Shown one piece after another: positions 29,754 through 43,371 of a DNA stretch of 64,000 nucleotides. Location: positions 4,836,001-4,900,000 of the forward strand of contig NZ_CP034073.1 of NCBI RefSeq assembly GCF_003855155.1, written 5' to 3'. The stretch comes from Shewanella psychromarinicola (GTDB taxonomy: Bacteria > Pseudomonadota > Gammaproteobacteria > Enterobacterales > Shewanellaceae). Made by a program: the position numbers and the translations under genes. Under the pieces are notes generated by a model. The model saw nothing but the letters and a program-made list of their open reading frames with translations. It searched no databases and had not been told where the DNA came from. Position 1 is the stretch's first letter. Every line of letters begins with the position of its first letter.

Positions 29754-30233
29754 TTATCGACTCGTCATCAACACAACAGCTTCAACAGCAATGCCTTCTT
29801 TACGTCCAGTAAAACCGAGTTTCTCGGTCGTCGTCGCTTTAACATTAATGTTATCGATATCCGTTTGTAAATCGGCACTAAGGCACTGACGTATAGCCTC
29901 AATATGTGGCGCCATCTTAGGTGCTTGAGCAATAATGGTGACATCTAAATTACCTAATATAAATTGCTTTTGCAGTGCAAGTTGATAACAGTGTTTTAAT
30001 AACACACGACTATCGGCACCCGCAAAGTCGGCATCCGTATCAGGAAAATGTTGACCTATATCCCCTAACGCCATCGCGCCTAATATCGCATCACTAATAG
30101 CATGCAATACCACATCACCGTCAGAATGGGCGATGAGCCCACTGTCATAAGGAACCGTCACACCACCTAAAATGAGTGGGTTATCACCGCCAAACTTATG
30201 CACATCAAAACCATGACCAATACGAATATTCAT
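29754..30233 (-). CDS. ispF: 2-C-methyl-D-erythritol 2,4-cyclodiphosphate synthase
   Basis: 159 residues, the usual length. The zinc-binding DxH motif is in [16 protein letters not shown]; the [19 protein letters not shown] segment and the conserved [16 protein letters not shown]-terminal loop are present. A trimeric enzyme of the MEP isoprenoid pathway, acting two steps after IspD, which is encoded about 60 bp upstream on the same strand. Confidence 0.97.
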   Translation of the reverse strand: MNIRIGHGFDVHKFGGDNPLILGGVTVPYDSGLIAHSDGDVVLHAISDAILGAMALGDIGQHFPDTDADFAGADSRVLLKHCYQLALQKQFILGNLDVTIIAQAPKMAPHIEAIRQCLSADLQTDIDNINVKATTTEKLGFTGRKEGIAVEAVVLMTSR

Positions 30234-30296
30234 TTAAAACCTTATATTAACTTGTTATGAGGCGATATTAACAAGTGTTGTTTATAACTGTTCAAT

Positions 30297-30995
30297 TTAT
30301 TTTTGTGACATAAACAAGGCCGCCAACTGTAAATCATCTGGATGAGTCACTTTAATGTTATCCATTCGGCCTTGAACCAGACCCGGCATGACTCCCGCCC
30401 ATTCCATTGCACTGGCTTCATCGGTAATAGAGACATGGGCCGCTAGTGCGGCCGATAAATGGCTGCGTAAAGATGATACGGGAAAAAACTGTGGGGTTAA
30501 TGCATGCCATAGCAACGCGCGATCGACAGTACTGACAATATGACCACTAGCGTCACTTCGCTTCATGGTGTCACGAACTGGCGCAGCAAGAATGGCGCCT
30601 TGAGGATGAATGTGTACAGACTCAATCAATTGGGTAATATCTTCGTGGCTTACACAAGGTCTTGCGGCATCATGAACCAGAGCCCACGCATTAGGATTAA
30701 GAGTCTGTGCATAATCTAATGCCGCTAAAACAGAATCAGCGCGTTCTTCACCACCAATGACTTGGGTTAACTTAGGATGTTGAGATTGTGGTAACTTACT
30801 GAAATACTTATCTTCTGGGTGTAGAGCTACCACCACCAAGTCTATTTCAGAATGAGCCAATAATGCATCTAATGTATGTGCGAGGATGCTTTGTTGCCCA
30901 AGCATTAAATATTGCTTAGGTTTATCAGCCCCCATGCGGCTACCAACACCCGCGGCAGGAACAATAGCAATAATAGAACGAGGATTGTTTAGCAT
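30297..30995 (-). CDS. ispD: 2-C-methyl-D-erythritol 4-phosphate cytidylyltransferase
   Basis: 232 residues. The nucleotide-binding N-terminus is IAIVPAAGVGSRMGADKPKQY, and the conserved VHDAARPCV and TDEASAMEW follow. It joins CTP to MEP in the isoprenoid pathway. The gene lies between ftsB and ispF as in E. coli. Confidence 0.97.
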   Translation of the reverse strand: MLNNPRSIIAIVPAAGVGSRMGADKPKQYLMLGQQSILAHTLDALLAHSEIDLVVVALHPEDKYFSKLPQSQHPKLTQVIGGEERADSVLAALDYAQTLNPNAWALVHDAARPCVSHEDITQLIESVHIHPQGAILAAPVRDTMKRSDASGHIVSTVDRALLWHALTPQFFPVSSLRSHLSAALAAHVSITDEASAMEWAGVMPGLVQGRMDNIKVTHPDDLQLAALFMSQK

Positions 30996-31057
30996 ATTAG
31001 CAGTACCAAAATTGAAAGTAATATGATTAAGAGTTTTGCCTGCGGTGTTACACAGTA

Positions 31058-31360
31058 TTAACGATTAAATTGGTTTAGCTCACGTAGTTCACTGCCTACT
31101 ACCCGATAAAACGTTTCGCCTTCTTTAACCATACCCAACTCGTTGCGGGCACGTTCTTCAATCGCTTCGGTGCCACGTTTTAAATCGATAATCTCTTCTT
31201 TGAGGATTTGATTTCGAGCGACTAGCTTATCATTACTTTGTTCTTGGGCCGCTATTTGGGTTTGCAGCACGACATATTCTGAAAAATTGTTATCGCCCTG
31301 CCAAAGTCGGTACTGTAAAAGTGACAATAAACAAATCAGTAAAAATAGTAATCGTTTCAT
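31058..31360 (-). CDS. ftsB: Cell division protein FtsB
   Basis: 100 residues. A short cytoplasmic N-terminus (MKR), one transmembrane helix (about residues 4-20) and a periplasmic leucine-zipper coiled coil (residues 30-70), ending in the conserved ARNELGMVKEGETFYRVV. It joins FtsL and FtsQ in the divisome and helps activate septal peptidoglycan synthesis. The gene lies behind the eno terminator and ahead of ispD. Confidence 0.95.
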   Translation of the reverse strand: MKRLLFLLICLLSLLQYRLWQGDNNFSEYVVLQTQIAAQEQSNDKLVARNQILKEEIIDLKRGTEAIEERARNELGMVKEGETFYRVVGSELRELNQFNR

Positions 31361-31410
31361 AATATTAAGTTATGTCGAAGTAACCCCTAGAAAACATGTC
31401 CGTTATAGTA

Positions 31411-31442
31411 CAACACAAAAGGCCACCCAGTGGTGGCCTTTT
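31411..31442 (-). terminator. Intrinsic terminator of eno
   Basis: An 11-bp stem, AAAAGGCCACC (31417-31427) / GGTGGCCTTTT (31432-31442), with a 4-nt loop and T residues following on the minus strand. It lies between the eno stop and ftsB. Confidence 0.9.
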
Positions 31443-31461
31443 TCAGTTAAAGCAAAAAAAA

Positions 31462-32790
<1,329 letters not shown>

Positions 32791-33006
32791 TTAAAAAATT
32801 AAAAGAAATAAAAAGTTAATACCAATACAAAAGCATAAAACACTCAGAAAAGCAGATTTATTGGTATGTAACTTTCAGTTTTGTAATTTAAATTCGATTT
32901 GTGCTTAGGATAAATCTAATTGGACTTTGCTTCAACTTAGTTTTCACTCTCGTTTGAGATCATAGGTGCGATTATTTGATCTCGCGCAAGCATTTTGAAT
33001 AAAAAA

Positions 33007-33030
33007 GCCGTTAATGCATGCATTAACGGC
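33007..33030 (-). terminator. Intrinsic terminator of pyrG
   Basis: A perfect 24-bp palindrome (left arm GCCGTTAATGCA, right arm its complement), with an A-run at 33001-33006 that reads as a T-run on the minus strand. It ends 8 bp before the pyrG stop codon region at 33038. Confidence 0.9.
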
Positions 33031-33037
33031 TTGTTGA

Positions 33038-34723
<1,686 letters not shown>

Positions 34724-34789
34724 CTAGGATGGGACGATATTATAGCAAAGCCACCTCGTTTCGACAAACTTAAACGCGCTAATTTTAGC

Positions 34790-35611
34790 TTAATTTGCGT
34801 TTTCATCTTGTTTCACCGCATTCCAGTACCGGTCTAATTCGTCCAGAGTATGGTTTTCTATAGGTTTGCCGTTTTCAGCTACGTGCTGCTCTACACCTCG
34901 AAATCTACGTTCAAATTTCTGATTGGCTTGGCGTAGAGCTTGCTCAGGATCAACCTTTAAATGACGGGCGAGATTGACTACGGCAAATAGCAAATCACCC
35001 ATTTCATCAACAATCCTAGGCTGATAGAAATCAGGGTTTTGATCCCGTTTACTCACCTCAACCAGCACTTCATCTATTTCTTCATGTACTTTGGCAACCA
35101 CAGGGGCCAGTTCTGCCCAATCAAAACCGACTTTAGCGACTCGATGTTGAATTTTTCGTGCTCGGGTTAGCGCAGGTAATGCTTGGGGAATATCATCTAA
35201 AGCGGAGTGCAGTTGTTTTTGCTGACGTTCAGACCCTTTTAATTTATCCCACGCGAGGCTTAAATCATCGGTATTGGTGATTGCCACAGTCGCTTCGGTT
35301 TCTGGCTGGGCAAACACGTGCGGATGACGACGAATCAACTTATCACTAATGCGCTCAATCACGGTGGAAAAATCAAACTTACCTTGCTCTTGCCCCAGTT
35401 GACAATAAAACACCACCTGAAACAGTAAATCACCCAGTTCATCAGGTAATTCCTCCCATGCTTGTCGCTCAATCGTATCAACGACCTCGTAAGCCTCTTC
35501 TAATGTAAAGGGCACTATACTGGCAAAGTCTTGAGCCAGATCCCAAGGGCAACCAGAATCAGGATTGCGTAATTGCTGCATGATGGTCAGTAACGATTGA
35601 ATATCTGCCAT
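34790..35611 (-). CDS. mazG: Nucleoside triphosphate pyrophosphohydrolase MazG
   Basis: 273 residues with tandem MazG domains. The metal-binding acidic motif is in EEAYEVVDTIERQAWEELPDELGDLLFQVVF (partly quoted: EELPDELGDLLFQVVF), and the second copy is VDEMGDLLFAVVNLARHL. It hydrolyses NTPs to NMP and pyrophosphate. In E. coli it lowers ppGpp levels, which fits its place directly after relA. The mazEF toxin pair found between relA and mazG in E. coli is absent. Confidence 0.95.
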   Translation of the reverse strand: MADIQSLLTIMQQLRNPDSGCPWDLAQDFASIVPFTLEEAYEVVDTIERQAWEELPDELGDLLFQVVFYCQLGQEQGKFDFSTVIERISDKLIRRHPHVFAQPETEATVAITNTDDLSLAWDKLKGSERQQKQLHSALDDIPQALPALTRARKIQHRVAKVGFDWAELAPVVAKVHEEIDEVLVEVSKRDQNPDFYQPRIVDEMGDLLFAVVNLARHLKVDPEQALRQANQKFERRFRGVEQHVAENGKPIENHTLDELDRYWNAVKQDENAN

Positions 35612-35642
35612 AGAAAGGGCCTCTTTTGGGGGTGAAACCTAA

Positions 35643-35672
35643 TAAAAAAAGGCACCTAATAAGTAGATGCCT
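35643..35672 (-). terminator. Intrinsic terminator of relA
   Basis: The stem AGGCACCTA (35650-35658) / TAGATGCCT (35664-35672), one G-U pair included, is followed on the minus strand by seven T. It sits between the relA stop and the mazG start. Confidence 0.85.
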
Positions 35673-35695
35673 GTTCAATTAATACATGAGGTTAT

Positions 35696-37903
35696 TTATA
35701 ATCGACGAGATTCAATAACACCATCAACTTGCGACAGTTTCGCGATAATTCGTGATAAACCATCTAAATTATACAGCTCAAGTTCAAGCTCTACGGTGGC
35801 TGTTTGGCTTTTAACATCAGAAGATGAACTCATGGCCATCACATTGGATTTTTCTGCTGCAAGCACTGTGGTTAAATCTCGCAGTAAACCACTGCGATCA
35901 TTGGCAAGGACTCTTACGCGGATACGATAACCACCAGAGTAGTTTTCCCCCCAAATGACATCCACGCTACGTTCAGGATGAGCGCGCATTAACTCTTTTA
36001 CTTGCTCGCAATCACTGCGGTGCACAGAGATACCCCGTCCCATAGTAATATAGCCAAAAATCTCATCGCCAGGTACCGGTTGGCAACAACGTGCAATGTG
36101 GCTCATTAAATTACCCACACCATTGACTTCAACTTGGCCTTTACTCGATCTTTTAGGTTTATTTGACGCTTTCTTTATAATATCTTCAAGTAAGTCTTCG
36201 TCAGTGTCTTCTACCTTATGAATTAAGGTGTCAGTAAAGTTAACCACTTGATTTAAGCGTAGGTCTCCCCCACCGATGGCAGCCAGCATGTCATCCATTG
36301 AATTTAAATTAAAGCGCTCAACCGCCACGACTGCGTCTTTAACTTTTAAACCTACACGGGCTAATTCAGACTCAAGCATCTCTTTACCCGCGGCAATATT
36401 TTTATCGCGGTCTTGTTGTTTAAACCAATGTTGTATTTTTGAGCGCGAACGGGATGATTTTATATAACCTAAATTAAGATTAAGCCAGTCACGTTTAGGG
36501 TTTGGGGTTTTTGAGGTGATAATTTCAATACGCTCACCGGTTTCAACTTGGTAAGTGAATGGTACAATGCGGCCATCGACTTTGGCGCCAATGCACTTAT
36601 GACCCACTTGTGAGTGAATATAGTAAGCAAAATCGAGCACAGTTGAGCCTAACGGTAAGTCGACGACTTCTCCGCTAGGGGTGAATACATACACTCGGTC
36701 TTCAAAGACTTGACTGCGGACTTCGTCAACCAAATTACCACTTTCGGCCACATCTTCTTGCCACTGTAAAATTTTACGCAGCCAATTAATTTTTTCTTCG
36801 TAACCCGTTTGTTTGGTGGTACTGGCACCTTCTTTGTATTTCCAATGCGCGGCGACCCCAAGTTCAGCGTCTTGATGCATCGCTTCGGTACGAATTTGAA
36901 TTTCTACTGTTTTGCCTTCAGGCCCAACAACCACAGTATGAATAGATTGATAACCATTAGGTTTTGGATTGGCGACATAATCGTCAAACTCACGCGGAAT
37001 ATGATGCCAAAGGTCGTGTACAACCCCTAATGCACCATAGCAATCTTGTAATCTGTCGGTAACGATACGTACAGCTCGAACGTCAAAAAGCTCATCAAAC
37101 TTAAGATCTTTGCCCTTCATTTTGCGCCAAATACTGTAAATGTGCTTAGGACGACCGTACACTTTAGCGCGAATATCATCACTGTCTAAACGCTGTTGCA
37201 ACTGGGTCACAAATTTGTCGATAAACACTTCACGATCAACACGCTTGCCATCAAGTTGTTTGGCGATGTCTTTATAAACCGTTGGATGTAAATAGCGAAA
37301 AGAAATGTCCTCAAGTTCCCACTTAAGCTGGCCAATCCCCAAACGGTTTGCTAATGGTGCATAGATATCGGCAATTTCACGCGCTAACAACACCCGAGTT
37401 TCTTCATCGGAATTTTTTACCGCGCGCAGTAAACACACTCGTTCGGCTAATTTGATCACTACGGCGCGAACATCTTCAACCATTGCCAATAGCATTTTTC
37501 GAATATTGTCGATTTGCGGTTCAGCATCACGTGAGTTTTTACTGACTTTTAACGCCCCAATGGCATTCATGGTCACGACGCTGGCGACTAATTTGGCAAG
37601 ATTATCACCGTATTGCGCTATAATTTGCTCTTCATTGAGAACGCCAGCATCCAGGAGCAAAAACAACACTGCGGCTTGCAGCGTTTCAATGTCCATATTC
37701 AGCGGCGCAAGAATTTCAATCATTTCACGTGCACGTGCCAGCAACTCGGTGTGAGCCAGTTTATTTTTAACCGGTAAGGCCTCAACATGCTGGATCAATT
37801 CCAATAAGGTTTGCGCGTCATCTTTATCGACAAGATAACGAGCCACCCATTCATCTAGATGGAATGCTTGCGTATTAAAATGTGCTTCGCGAACAGATAC
37901 CAT
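35696..37903 (-). CDS. relA: GTP pyrophosphokinase RelA
   Basis: 735 residues. The ribosome-associated ppGpp synthetase of the stringent response. The N-terminal hydrolase-like region lacks the metal His-Asp motif (it reads AVLFLLLDAGVLNEE), as in monofunctional RelA. The synthetase domain has FDELFDVRAVRIV and VANPKPNGYQSIHTVV. TGS (DRVYVFTPSGEVVDLPLGST), zinc-finger-like (HIARCCQPVPGDEIFGYI) and ACT domains follow. It lies between rlmD and mazG. Confidence 0.96.
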   Translation of the reverse strand: MVSVREAHFNTQAFHLDEWVARYLVDKDDAQTLLELIQHVEALPVKNKLAHTELLARAREMIEILAPLNMDIETLQAAVLFLLLDAGVLNEEQIIAQYGDNLAKLVASVVTMNAIGALKVSKNSRDAEPQIDNIRKMLLAMVEDVRAVVIKLAERVCLLRAVKNSDEETRVLLAREIADIYAPLANRLGIGQLKWELEDISFRYLHPTVYKDIAKQLDGKRVDREVFIDKFVTQLQQRLDSDDIRAKVYGRPKHIYSIWRKMKGKDLKFDELFDVRAVRIVTDRLQDCYGALGVVHDLWHHIPREFDDYVANPKPNGYQSIHTVVVGPEGKTVEIQIRTEAMHQDAELGVAAHWKYKEGASTTKQTGYEEKINWLRKILQWQEDVAESGNLVDEVRSQVFEDRVYVFTPSGEVVDLPLGSTVLDFAYYIHSQVGHKCIGAKVDGRIVPFTYQVETGERIEIITSKTPNPKRDWLNLNLGYIKSSRSRSKIQHWFKQQDRDKNIAAGKEMLESELARVGLKVKDAVVAVERFNLNSMDDMLAAIGGGDLRLNQVVNFTDTLIHKVEDTDEDLLEDIIKKASNKPKRSSKGQVEVNGVGNLMSHIARCCQPVPGDEIFGYITMGRGISVHRSDCEQVKELMRAHPERSVDVIWGENYSGGYRIRVRVLANDRSGLLRDLTTVLAAEKSNVMAMSSSSDVKSQTATVELELELYNLDGLSRIIAKLSQVDGVIESRRL

Positions 37904-38085
37904 GAACCCTTCCTTAGCCGCATGACCGACTGATATTCAACCATAGCATCCACTCAAATCGGTGCAGACATGGTGTTAAAACAACTAAACGGCCTATCTT
38001 GAAAATCTACATTGTGTTGTCAATTCAATAGTGCTCAGTTGAACAAATTTTTAGCATACCTATCGTGTATGGCTAAAACTGATGT

Positions 38086-39453
38086 TTATTTATCTAATTC
38101 AAATAACACCATCGCTTCAATATGGTGTGTCTGCGGGAACATATCAACTAAACCCACTTGGGCAATACGATAACCATTGGCTAATAATACACTACTGTCG
38201 CGGGCTAAACTTGCTGGATTACATGAAACATAGACCACTTTTTTAGGTTGCATTTTCTGTAACCATTGTAAACTTTCAAAGGCTCCTGCTCGAGCAGGAT
38301 CAAGCAACAGCTTATCAATTTTGCCTAACCAGGTTTGTGTCGATAAATCGGCACTCAAATCAGCATGATGAAAGGTGACATTATCTAACTGGTTATCAAT
38401 AGCATTTTGTTTAGCTTGTTGCACCATTTCAGGTACACCTTCAACACCTATAACCTCTGCAGCTCGTCGAGCCAAGGGTAAACTGAAATTACCCACACCA
38501 CAAAACAAGTCTAGAATACGCTCACCAGCCTGAGGGGCTAACCACTCAATGGCTTGATCCACCATGGCCTGATTAATAGCACCATTAACCTGAACAAAAT
38601 TGCCTGGCGTGAACGAGCAGCGAACCGATTCCTGTGCAAGATGATAATAAGGTAACGCGACTACATCATCATTGGCTTGTGACAACGGATACAATTGCGT
38701 CAATTGACCAGCATCATCTTGCAATAATAAGTTAAGTTGATGTTTTTCAGCAAAGCCCGTTAACCAACGAATATCGGATGCTGGCAAGACTTTGGTGACT
38801 CTTAATACGGCAAAATTACCGTTATCGGCTTGGGTAAGTTCAACATGCCCTAAACTAGCCTTAGCTTTGAGTTGATTTAAATTAACCGCCAATGGGGTAA
38901 TTAACGCGGATAAAGACTCTGCTAATACAGGGCACTGCTGAATAGAGACAATTTTATTGCTATTTGCTGCACGAAATCCAAGTTGTAGCCGCTGAGAATT
39001 TTTATCGAATAATGTTGCCAATCTGGCACGTCGACGGTAATGCCACGCCTCTCCCACTAAAGGTTCTGCGATGATATCGGCTTCAATGGTTTTAGCACTG
39101 GACAGCTTGCTGATGAGATCAACTAAACTAGTTTGCTTATGATCGCGTTGCACATTAGTGTCCATATGCTGTAAATCACAGCCGCCGCATTGATGATAAT
39201 GAGGACAATGAGGGGTGATTCGATGAGCAGATGCCACATCAATAGCAATTAACTTGGCCTTAGCATAGCTTTTCTTTTGTTCCACAAATTGTACTGTGGC
39301 CGTCTCTCCTGGCAGCACACCAGGAATAAACACAATTTTACCTTGATGTTGCGCTATGCCCGCACCTAAATGGTCAAGTTGAGTCACGCTGAGGCTGAGC
39401 TTTGCTGATAATTGCTTAGATTTGTTCGGTTTTGCTTGGAAAAATTGTGCCAT
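38086..39453 (-). CDS. rlmD: 23S rRNA (uracil(1939)-C5)-methyltransferase RlmD
   Basis: 455 residues. An N-terminal TRAM domain ([20 protein letters not shown]) is followed by the iron-sulfur cysteines in [14 protein letters not shown] and a later Cys (QCPVL). The SAM motif is [16 protein letters not shown] and the catalytic Cys is in [14 protein letters not shown]. It methylates U1939 of 23S rRNA. It is divergent from barA with only about 120 bp between the chosen start codons. Confidence 0.96.
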   Translation of the reverse strand: MAQFFQAKPNKSKQLSAKLSLSVTQLDHLGAGIAQHQGKIVFIPGVLPGETATVQFVEQKKSYAKAKLIAIDVASAHRITPHCPHYHQCGGCDLQHMDTNVQRDHKQTSLVDLISKLSSAKTIEADIIAEPLVGEAWHYRRRARLATLFDKNSQRLQLGFRAANSNKIVSIQQCPVLAESLSALITPLAVNLNQLKAKASLGHVELTQADNGNFAVLRVTKVLPASDIRWLTGFAEKHQLNLLLQDDAGQLTQLYPLSQANDDVVALPYYHLAQESVRCSFTPGNFVQVNGAINQAMVDQAIEWLAPQAGERILDLFCGVGNFSLPLARRAAEVIGVEGVPEMVQQAKQNAIDNQLDNVTFHHADLSADLSTQTWLGKIDKLLLDPARAGAFESLQWLQKMQPKKVVYVSCNPASLARDSSVLLANGYRIAQVGLVDMFPQTHHIEAMVLFELDK

Positions 39454-39573
39454 TTCGGCCTCAGGTATTGAATAAAAAACTAGTCAAGAGTGCGCCATAT
39501 CTGGCAGTCTAGACGCAATATCAACGATTTAGTAATAGGGACACACCTAACTACCATGAAAAGTGCCAACAAT

Positions 39574-42414
39574 ATGACCAAATATAGCCTACGCTCTTGG
39601 GTTCTGGTACTTGCGTTAGCACCCACTATCGTAGTGGGTATTCTACTTGGAAGTTATTTCACGATAAACCGCTTTTATGAATTAGAACAAACCTTAATTG
39701 AAAAAGGCAGCAATATTGTTGAACCGTTAGCCATTGCCAGTGAATTTAGTATTATTAATCAAGATCGTGAATCCACTAAACGTATACTCGCCGCATCGCA
39801 AATTAACAACGCATCATTGATCCTCTCTATTGCGGTTTTTGATGCCGAAAACCAACTCTTTGTGACCTCGCACTACCACAAAGATTTTGAATCTATGCGC
39901 TACAAACAAGCTTTGGCAAACTTACTCGGGACAGAAAATGAAACAATTGGCGATACGTTAGTCATTCGTGTGCCAATAATATCTCATACTGGCTTAGAAC
40001 CAAAACCGGTTGCCAGTATGAATCGCCCGAGTGATGGCAACATCGATAACAATTCCTCAGTCAATGATACCGTAGAGCCCATTTACAACAGTCAACAAGA
40101 GCGGATATTAGGATACATTTCAGTATTACTGAATAAGGAAAACGCCCTGCTCGAGCAACATCGAGCGGCAATCGCCGCGTTTATTATCGTATTAATTGGC
40201 GTACAATTTAACCTGTTTTTTACCTTTCGCTTAGTCAAACACGTTAACTACCCCATTACAGAAATGGTTCGTGTAGTCGCCAAAATCCGTGAAGGTAAGC
40301 TTGATACTCGCCTAGAAGGCAACTTAATTGGTGAACTTGACTTGCTTAAACGAGGCATCAACGCAATGGCAGGCTCATTGTCAGAATATCACGATGAAAT
40401 GCAGCAAAACATTGATCAAGCCACCTCAGATTTACGTGAAACCCTTGAACAGATTGAAATTCAAAACGTTGAGCTCGACATTGCCAAAAAACGGGCCCTT
40501 GAAGCGAGCCGTATAAAATCTGAATTTTTAGCTAACATGTCCCATGAGTTACGAACACCACTTAATGGCGTCATTGGATTTGCAAAGCAGCTACTCAAAA
40601 CACCATTGCATACCAGCCAGCTCGACTACATTAAAACCATTGAACGCAGTGCCAGTAACTTACTCGGCATTATCAACGACATTCTCGATTTCTCGAAACT
40701 AGAAGCCGGTAAAATGGTATTAGAGAAAATGCCATTCGCACTACGTGAAACACTCACAGAAACCTTGACGATTATAGCTGGTAGCGCCCAAGAGAAAGGC
40801 CTAGAACTGGTTATCGACATCGACGCGAATGTACCAGAGAGCGTCAGTGGTGACGCGATGAGAGTCAGTCAAATTATTACCAACTTAGTCGGTAACGCTA
40901 TCAAATTTACCGACAAGGGCAGCGTAATACTCAAGATACACTTGGTAGGTCAAGACGAAGATAACATCACCTTACGCTGCGAAATTATCGATACCGGTAT
41001 TGGTGTTAATGAAAGCCAACAAGAGTATCTATTCCAAGCATTTGGCCAGGCCGACTCATCTATCTCACGCCGCTTTGGCGGCACAGGACTAGGCTTGGTG
41101 ATCACCAAACGCTTAATTAACCAAATGGGTGGCCAAATAGGCTTTACCTCTGCGCCAAATAAAGGCTCAAATTTCTGGTTTATTCTGCCGCTTGGGATTA
41201 GTCAATTCGAAATTGGTGAAGTACTTACCGTTGATGTATTGCAACATAAATCAGTATTGTTGTATGAGCCTCGGGAATTAACCCGCGATACATTAAATCG
41301 CCGCTTAGTGTCATGGCAATTAATTATCACTAATGTTGCAAATCTAGAAAACCTCACATCAGTATTACAAAGTAAAACCAGCAAGTTTGATTACATCATC
41401 ATGAGCTGTCATGGTTTTGCGGACAATACGGTCTTTATCCATTTCTTGCAACAAGCCAGGCAGCATACCGACTGCCTTATTTTATTGCATGACTATTTAA
41501 ATCAAGACATGATCATCAATGTGCTCAAAGCCAATGCAGATGTATTACTCAACACTCCAGTCAGCGATTTTACCCTAGCACATCATTTAATCTATCCTCC
41601 GGTGCCTTCAACTTCAGTGCGTCTCCCTGAACTGATTAGCCCAGACCCATCGCCACGCCTGAAAGCATCGGTATTAGCCGTTGACGATAATATGGCCAAT
41701 CTAAAGTTAATTGATACTTTACTCAAAGAATTAGTTGAGAATGTGGTCACAGTCAATAATGGCGACGATGCGATAAAGCAAACTAAGGCACAAGCGTTTG
41801 ACTTAATCTTTATGGATATTCAAATGCCTGGAACTGACGGCATTAGCGCAACCCAGCAAATACGCTCAGAATCACTCAATCGTAATACGCCCATCATTGC
41901 AGTAACGGCACACGCTATCGCCGAAGAGCGTAACAATATTTTAGCCAGTGGTATGGATGGTTTTTTACCCAAACCCATTGATGAACTATCACTAAAAGGG
42001 GTGATTAGCCGCTGGATAACTAAACCACAATTGACCCATTTTGATTCCCATGTACTAAATTGGGATTTGTGTTTAACCCAAGCGAACCAAAAAACAGATT
42101 TAGCCTTAGATATGTTAAAGATGTTGGTTCATTCATTACCCGAAACAACAGCCGCTATCGATACAGCATTCATAGCCAGAGACGCACAGACATTACTCCA
42201 AGCCGTACATAAGCTGCATGGTGCAACATGTTATTGCGGCGTACCGACAACACAAAAGCTGTGTAGGGATATTGAGTCAGGATTAAAGCATAAAATTGAC
42301 ATCGATGACTTAGAACCTGAAATACTAGAGTTACTTGATGAGTTAACTAAGGTAGAATCGGCAGCAAATCAAGTAATAAACCAGCTATCAGTGGATGTAC
42401 CCCATGACCAGTAA
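39574..42414 (+). CDS. barA: Hybrid sensor histidine kinase BarA
   Basis: About 946 residues, a tripartite sensor. TM1 (residues 10-32) and TM2 (about 200-222) enclose a periplasmic loop; HAMP follows. The HisKA domain has the phospho-His in NMSHELRTPLNGVIGFAK (near 320), and the ATPase N, G1 and G2 boxes are NLVGNAIKFTD, DTGIGV and FGGTGLGL. A receiver (VLAVDDNMANL near 700, MDIQMPGTDG, KPI) and a C-terminal HPt (KLHGATCYCG near 880) complete the relay. The start MTKYSLRSWV matches E. coli; ATG at 39556 is an alternative. Its known partner is UvrY, acting on the Csr system. Confidence 0.95.
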   Translation: MTKYSLRSWVLVLALAPTIVVGILLGSYFTINRFYELEQTLIEKGSNIVEPLAIASEFSIINQDRESTKRILAASQINNASLILSIAVFDAENQLFVTSHYHKDFESMRYKQALANLLGTENETIGDTLVIRVPIISHTGLEPKPVASMNRPSDGNIDNNSSVNDTVEPIYNSQQERILGYISVLLNKENALLEQHRAAIAAFIIVLIGVQFNLFFTFRLVKHVNYPITEMVRVVAKIREGKLDTRLEGNLIGELDLLKRGINAMAGSLSEYHDEMQQNIDQATSDLRETLEQIEIQNVELDIAKKRALEASRIKSEFLANMSHELRTPLNGVIGFAKQLLKTPLHTSQLDYIKTIERSASNLLGIINDILDFSKLEAGKMVLEKMPFALRETLTETLTIIAGSAQEKGLELVIDIDANVPESVSGDAMRVSQIITNLVGNAIKFTDKGSVILKIHLVGQDEDNITLRCEIIDTGIGVNESQQEYLFQAFGQADSSISRRFGGTGLGLVITKRLINQMGGQIGFTSAPNKGSNFWFILPLGISQFEIGEVLTVDVLQHKSVLLYEPRELTRDTLNRRLVSWQLIITNVANLENLTSVLQSKTSKFDYIIMSCHGFADNTVFIHFLQQARQHTDCLILLHDYLNQDMIINVLKANADVLLNTPVSDFTLAHHLIYPPVPSTSVRLPELISPDPSPRLKASVLAVDDNMANLKLIDTLLKELVENVVTVNNGDDAIKQTKAQAFDLIFMDIQMPGTDGISATQQIRSESLNRNTPIIAVTAHAIAEERNNILASGMDGFLPKPIDELSLKGVISRWITKPQLTHFDSHVLNWDLCLTQANQKTDLALDMLKMLVHSLPETTAAIDTAFIARDAQTLLQAVHKLHGATCYCGVPTTQKLCRDIESGLKHKIDIDDLEPEILELLDELTKVESAANQVINQLSVDVPHDQ

Positions 42415-43000
42415 AACCGGTTTTTTTAAACGCCTAAAGGCATTATCGTTACCTCAAAAGCAGCTTTTTGCCCTCGCACTGTGCCAACGAATGCTGCCCA
42501 ACTACCAACTGTTTTCTGAAGTCTGTGAGTTTGGCCAACCACAGGTCCTAAGCACGGCATTAGAGTTATTATGGCAAAGCCAATATGACAAAAAGCTTAA
42601 ATTCAATATTGATGTGCATTTGCAACGTCTGGATGAAAACACCCCTGATCCAAGCCAATTTGAAGCCTATGGTGCTTATCCCGCCATGGATGCTGCAGTG
42701 GCCATTGCCACTTTAATGGGTGCAATAGACGGAAAAATTGAAGAAGATATTACTAATATCAGTAAGTTATCATCAAGTACTGTGGCTAACTACATTGAGG
42801 CTATTAGTGAGGAATCATTAATGGATGAAGCGCTGGATGAATTTGTGTTTTCACACCCAGTAATGGAAGAAGAAAAACAATTACAAGGTATGTTACTCGA
42901 CATTATCGAAGCCAATCCTGAGATCAACATCGAGTTGGTTAAAGGTTTACGTAAAGATATTATCGAAACGGGTGTGTCTAATATCGGCATTAGTCTATAG
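42404..43000 (+). CDS. yjaG: YjaG family protein (DUF416)
   Basis: 198 residues from the ATG at 42404, which overlaps the end of barA by 11 bp, so the two genes are probably co-transcribed. It matches the E. coli YjaG pattern: LALCQRMLPNYQLFSE, FEAYGAYPAMDAAVAIATL and a C-terminus ELVKGLRKDIIETGVSNIGI. All predicted soluble and alpha-helical. Function is unknown. It ends in a strong terminator. Confidence 0.88.
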   Translation: MTSKTGFFKRLKALSLPQKQLFALALCQRMLPNYQLFSEVCEFGQPQVLSTALELLWQSQYDKKLKFNIDVHLQRLDENTPDPSQFEAYGAYPAMDAAVAIATLMGAIDGKIEEDITNISKLSSSTVANYIEAISEESLMDEALDEFVFSHPVMEEEKQLQGMLLDIIEANPEINIELVKGLRKDIIETGVSNIGISL

Positions 43001-43024
43001 CAATACTATCAATAGATTTTACTT

Positions 43025-43050
43025 AGCCTGGAAACTATTCCAGGCTTTTT
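43025..43050 (+). terminator. Intrinsic terminator after barA-yjaG
   Basis: Stem AGCCTGGAA (43025-43033) / TTCCAGGCT (43038-43046), loop of 4 nt, then a T-run to 43050. Confidence 0.93.
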
Positions 43051-43371
43051 ATTGAGCGTCATAGCCAAAATTTTTTATCACAGTGTCAGCGGCAGCAACC
43101 CACATAGAGAAACCGATAACTGGACGTGAATGACCGGTCATTAAGCTCGGCGGGGATTATTATTAGTACGATTATCGCATCGAAGAAAACAAGTAACTTT
43201 TTTAGTGATTTTTTACGCTAAATGAACAATATTTACCCAATCAAAAGTATTAAAGGCCTGTTTTAGCTTAAAATCAAAAATAAACGCTCGTTTAACTTTA
43301 GCCTAATTGCATCCTGCTATCAAAAAGCAGTACAGTGATCTTATTATCACTTTGCTAAGGAATTGCGAGGA
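43051..43371. other. Intergenic region upstream of the AEC permease
   Basis: About 320 bp. No gene seen. It presumably holds the permease promoter, which I cannot assign. Confidence 0.5.
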
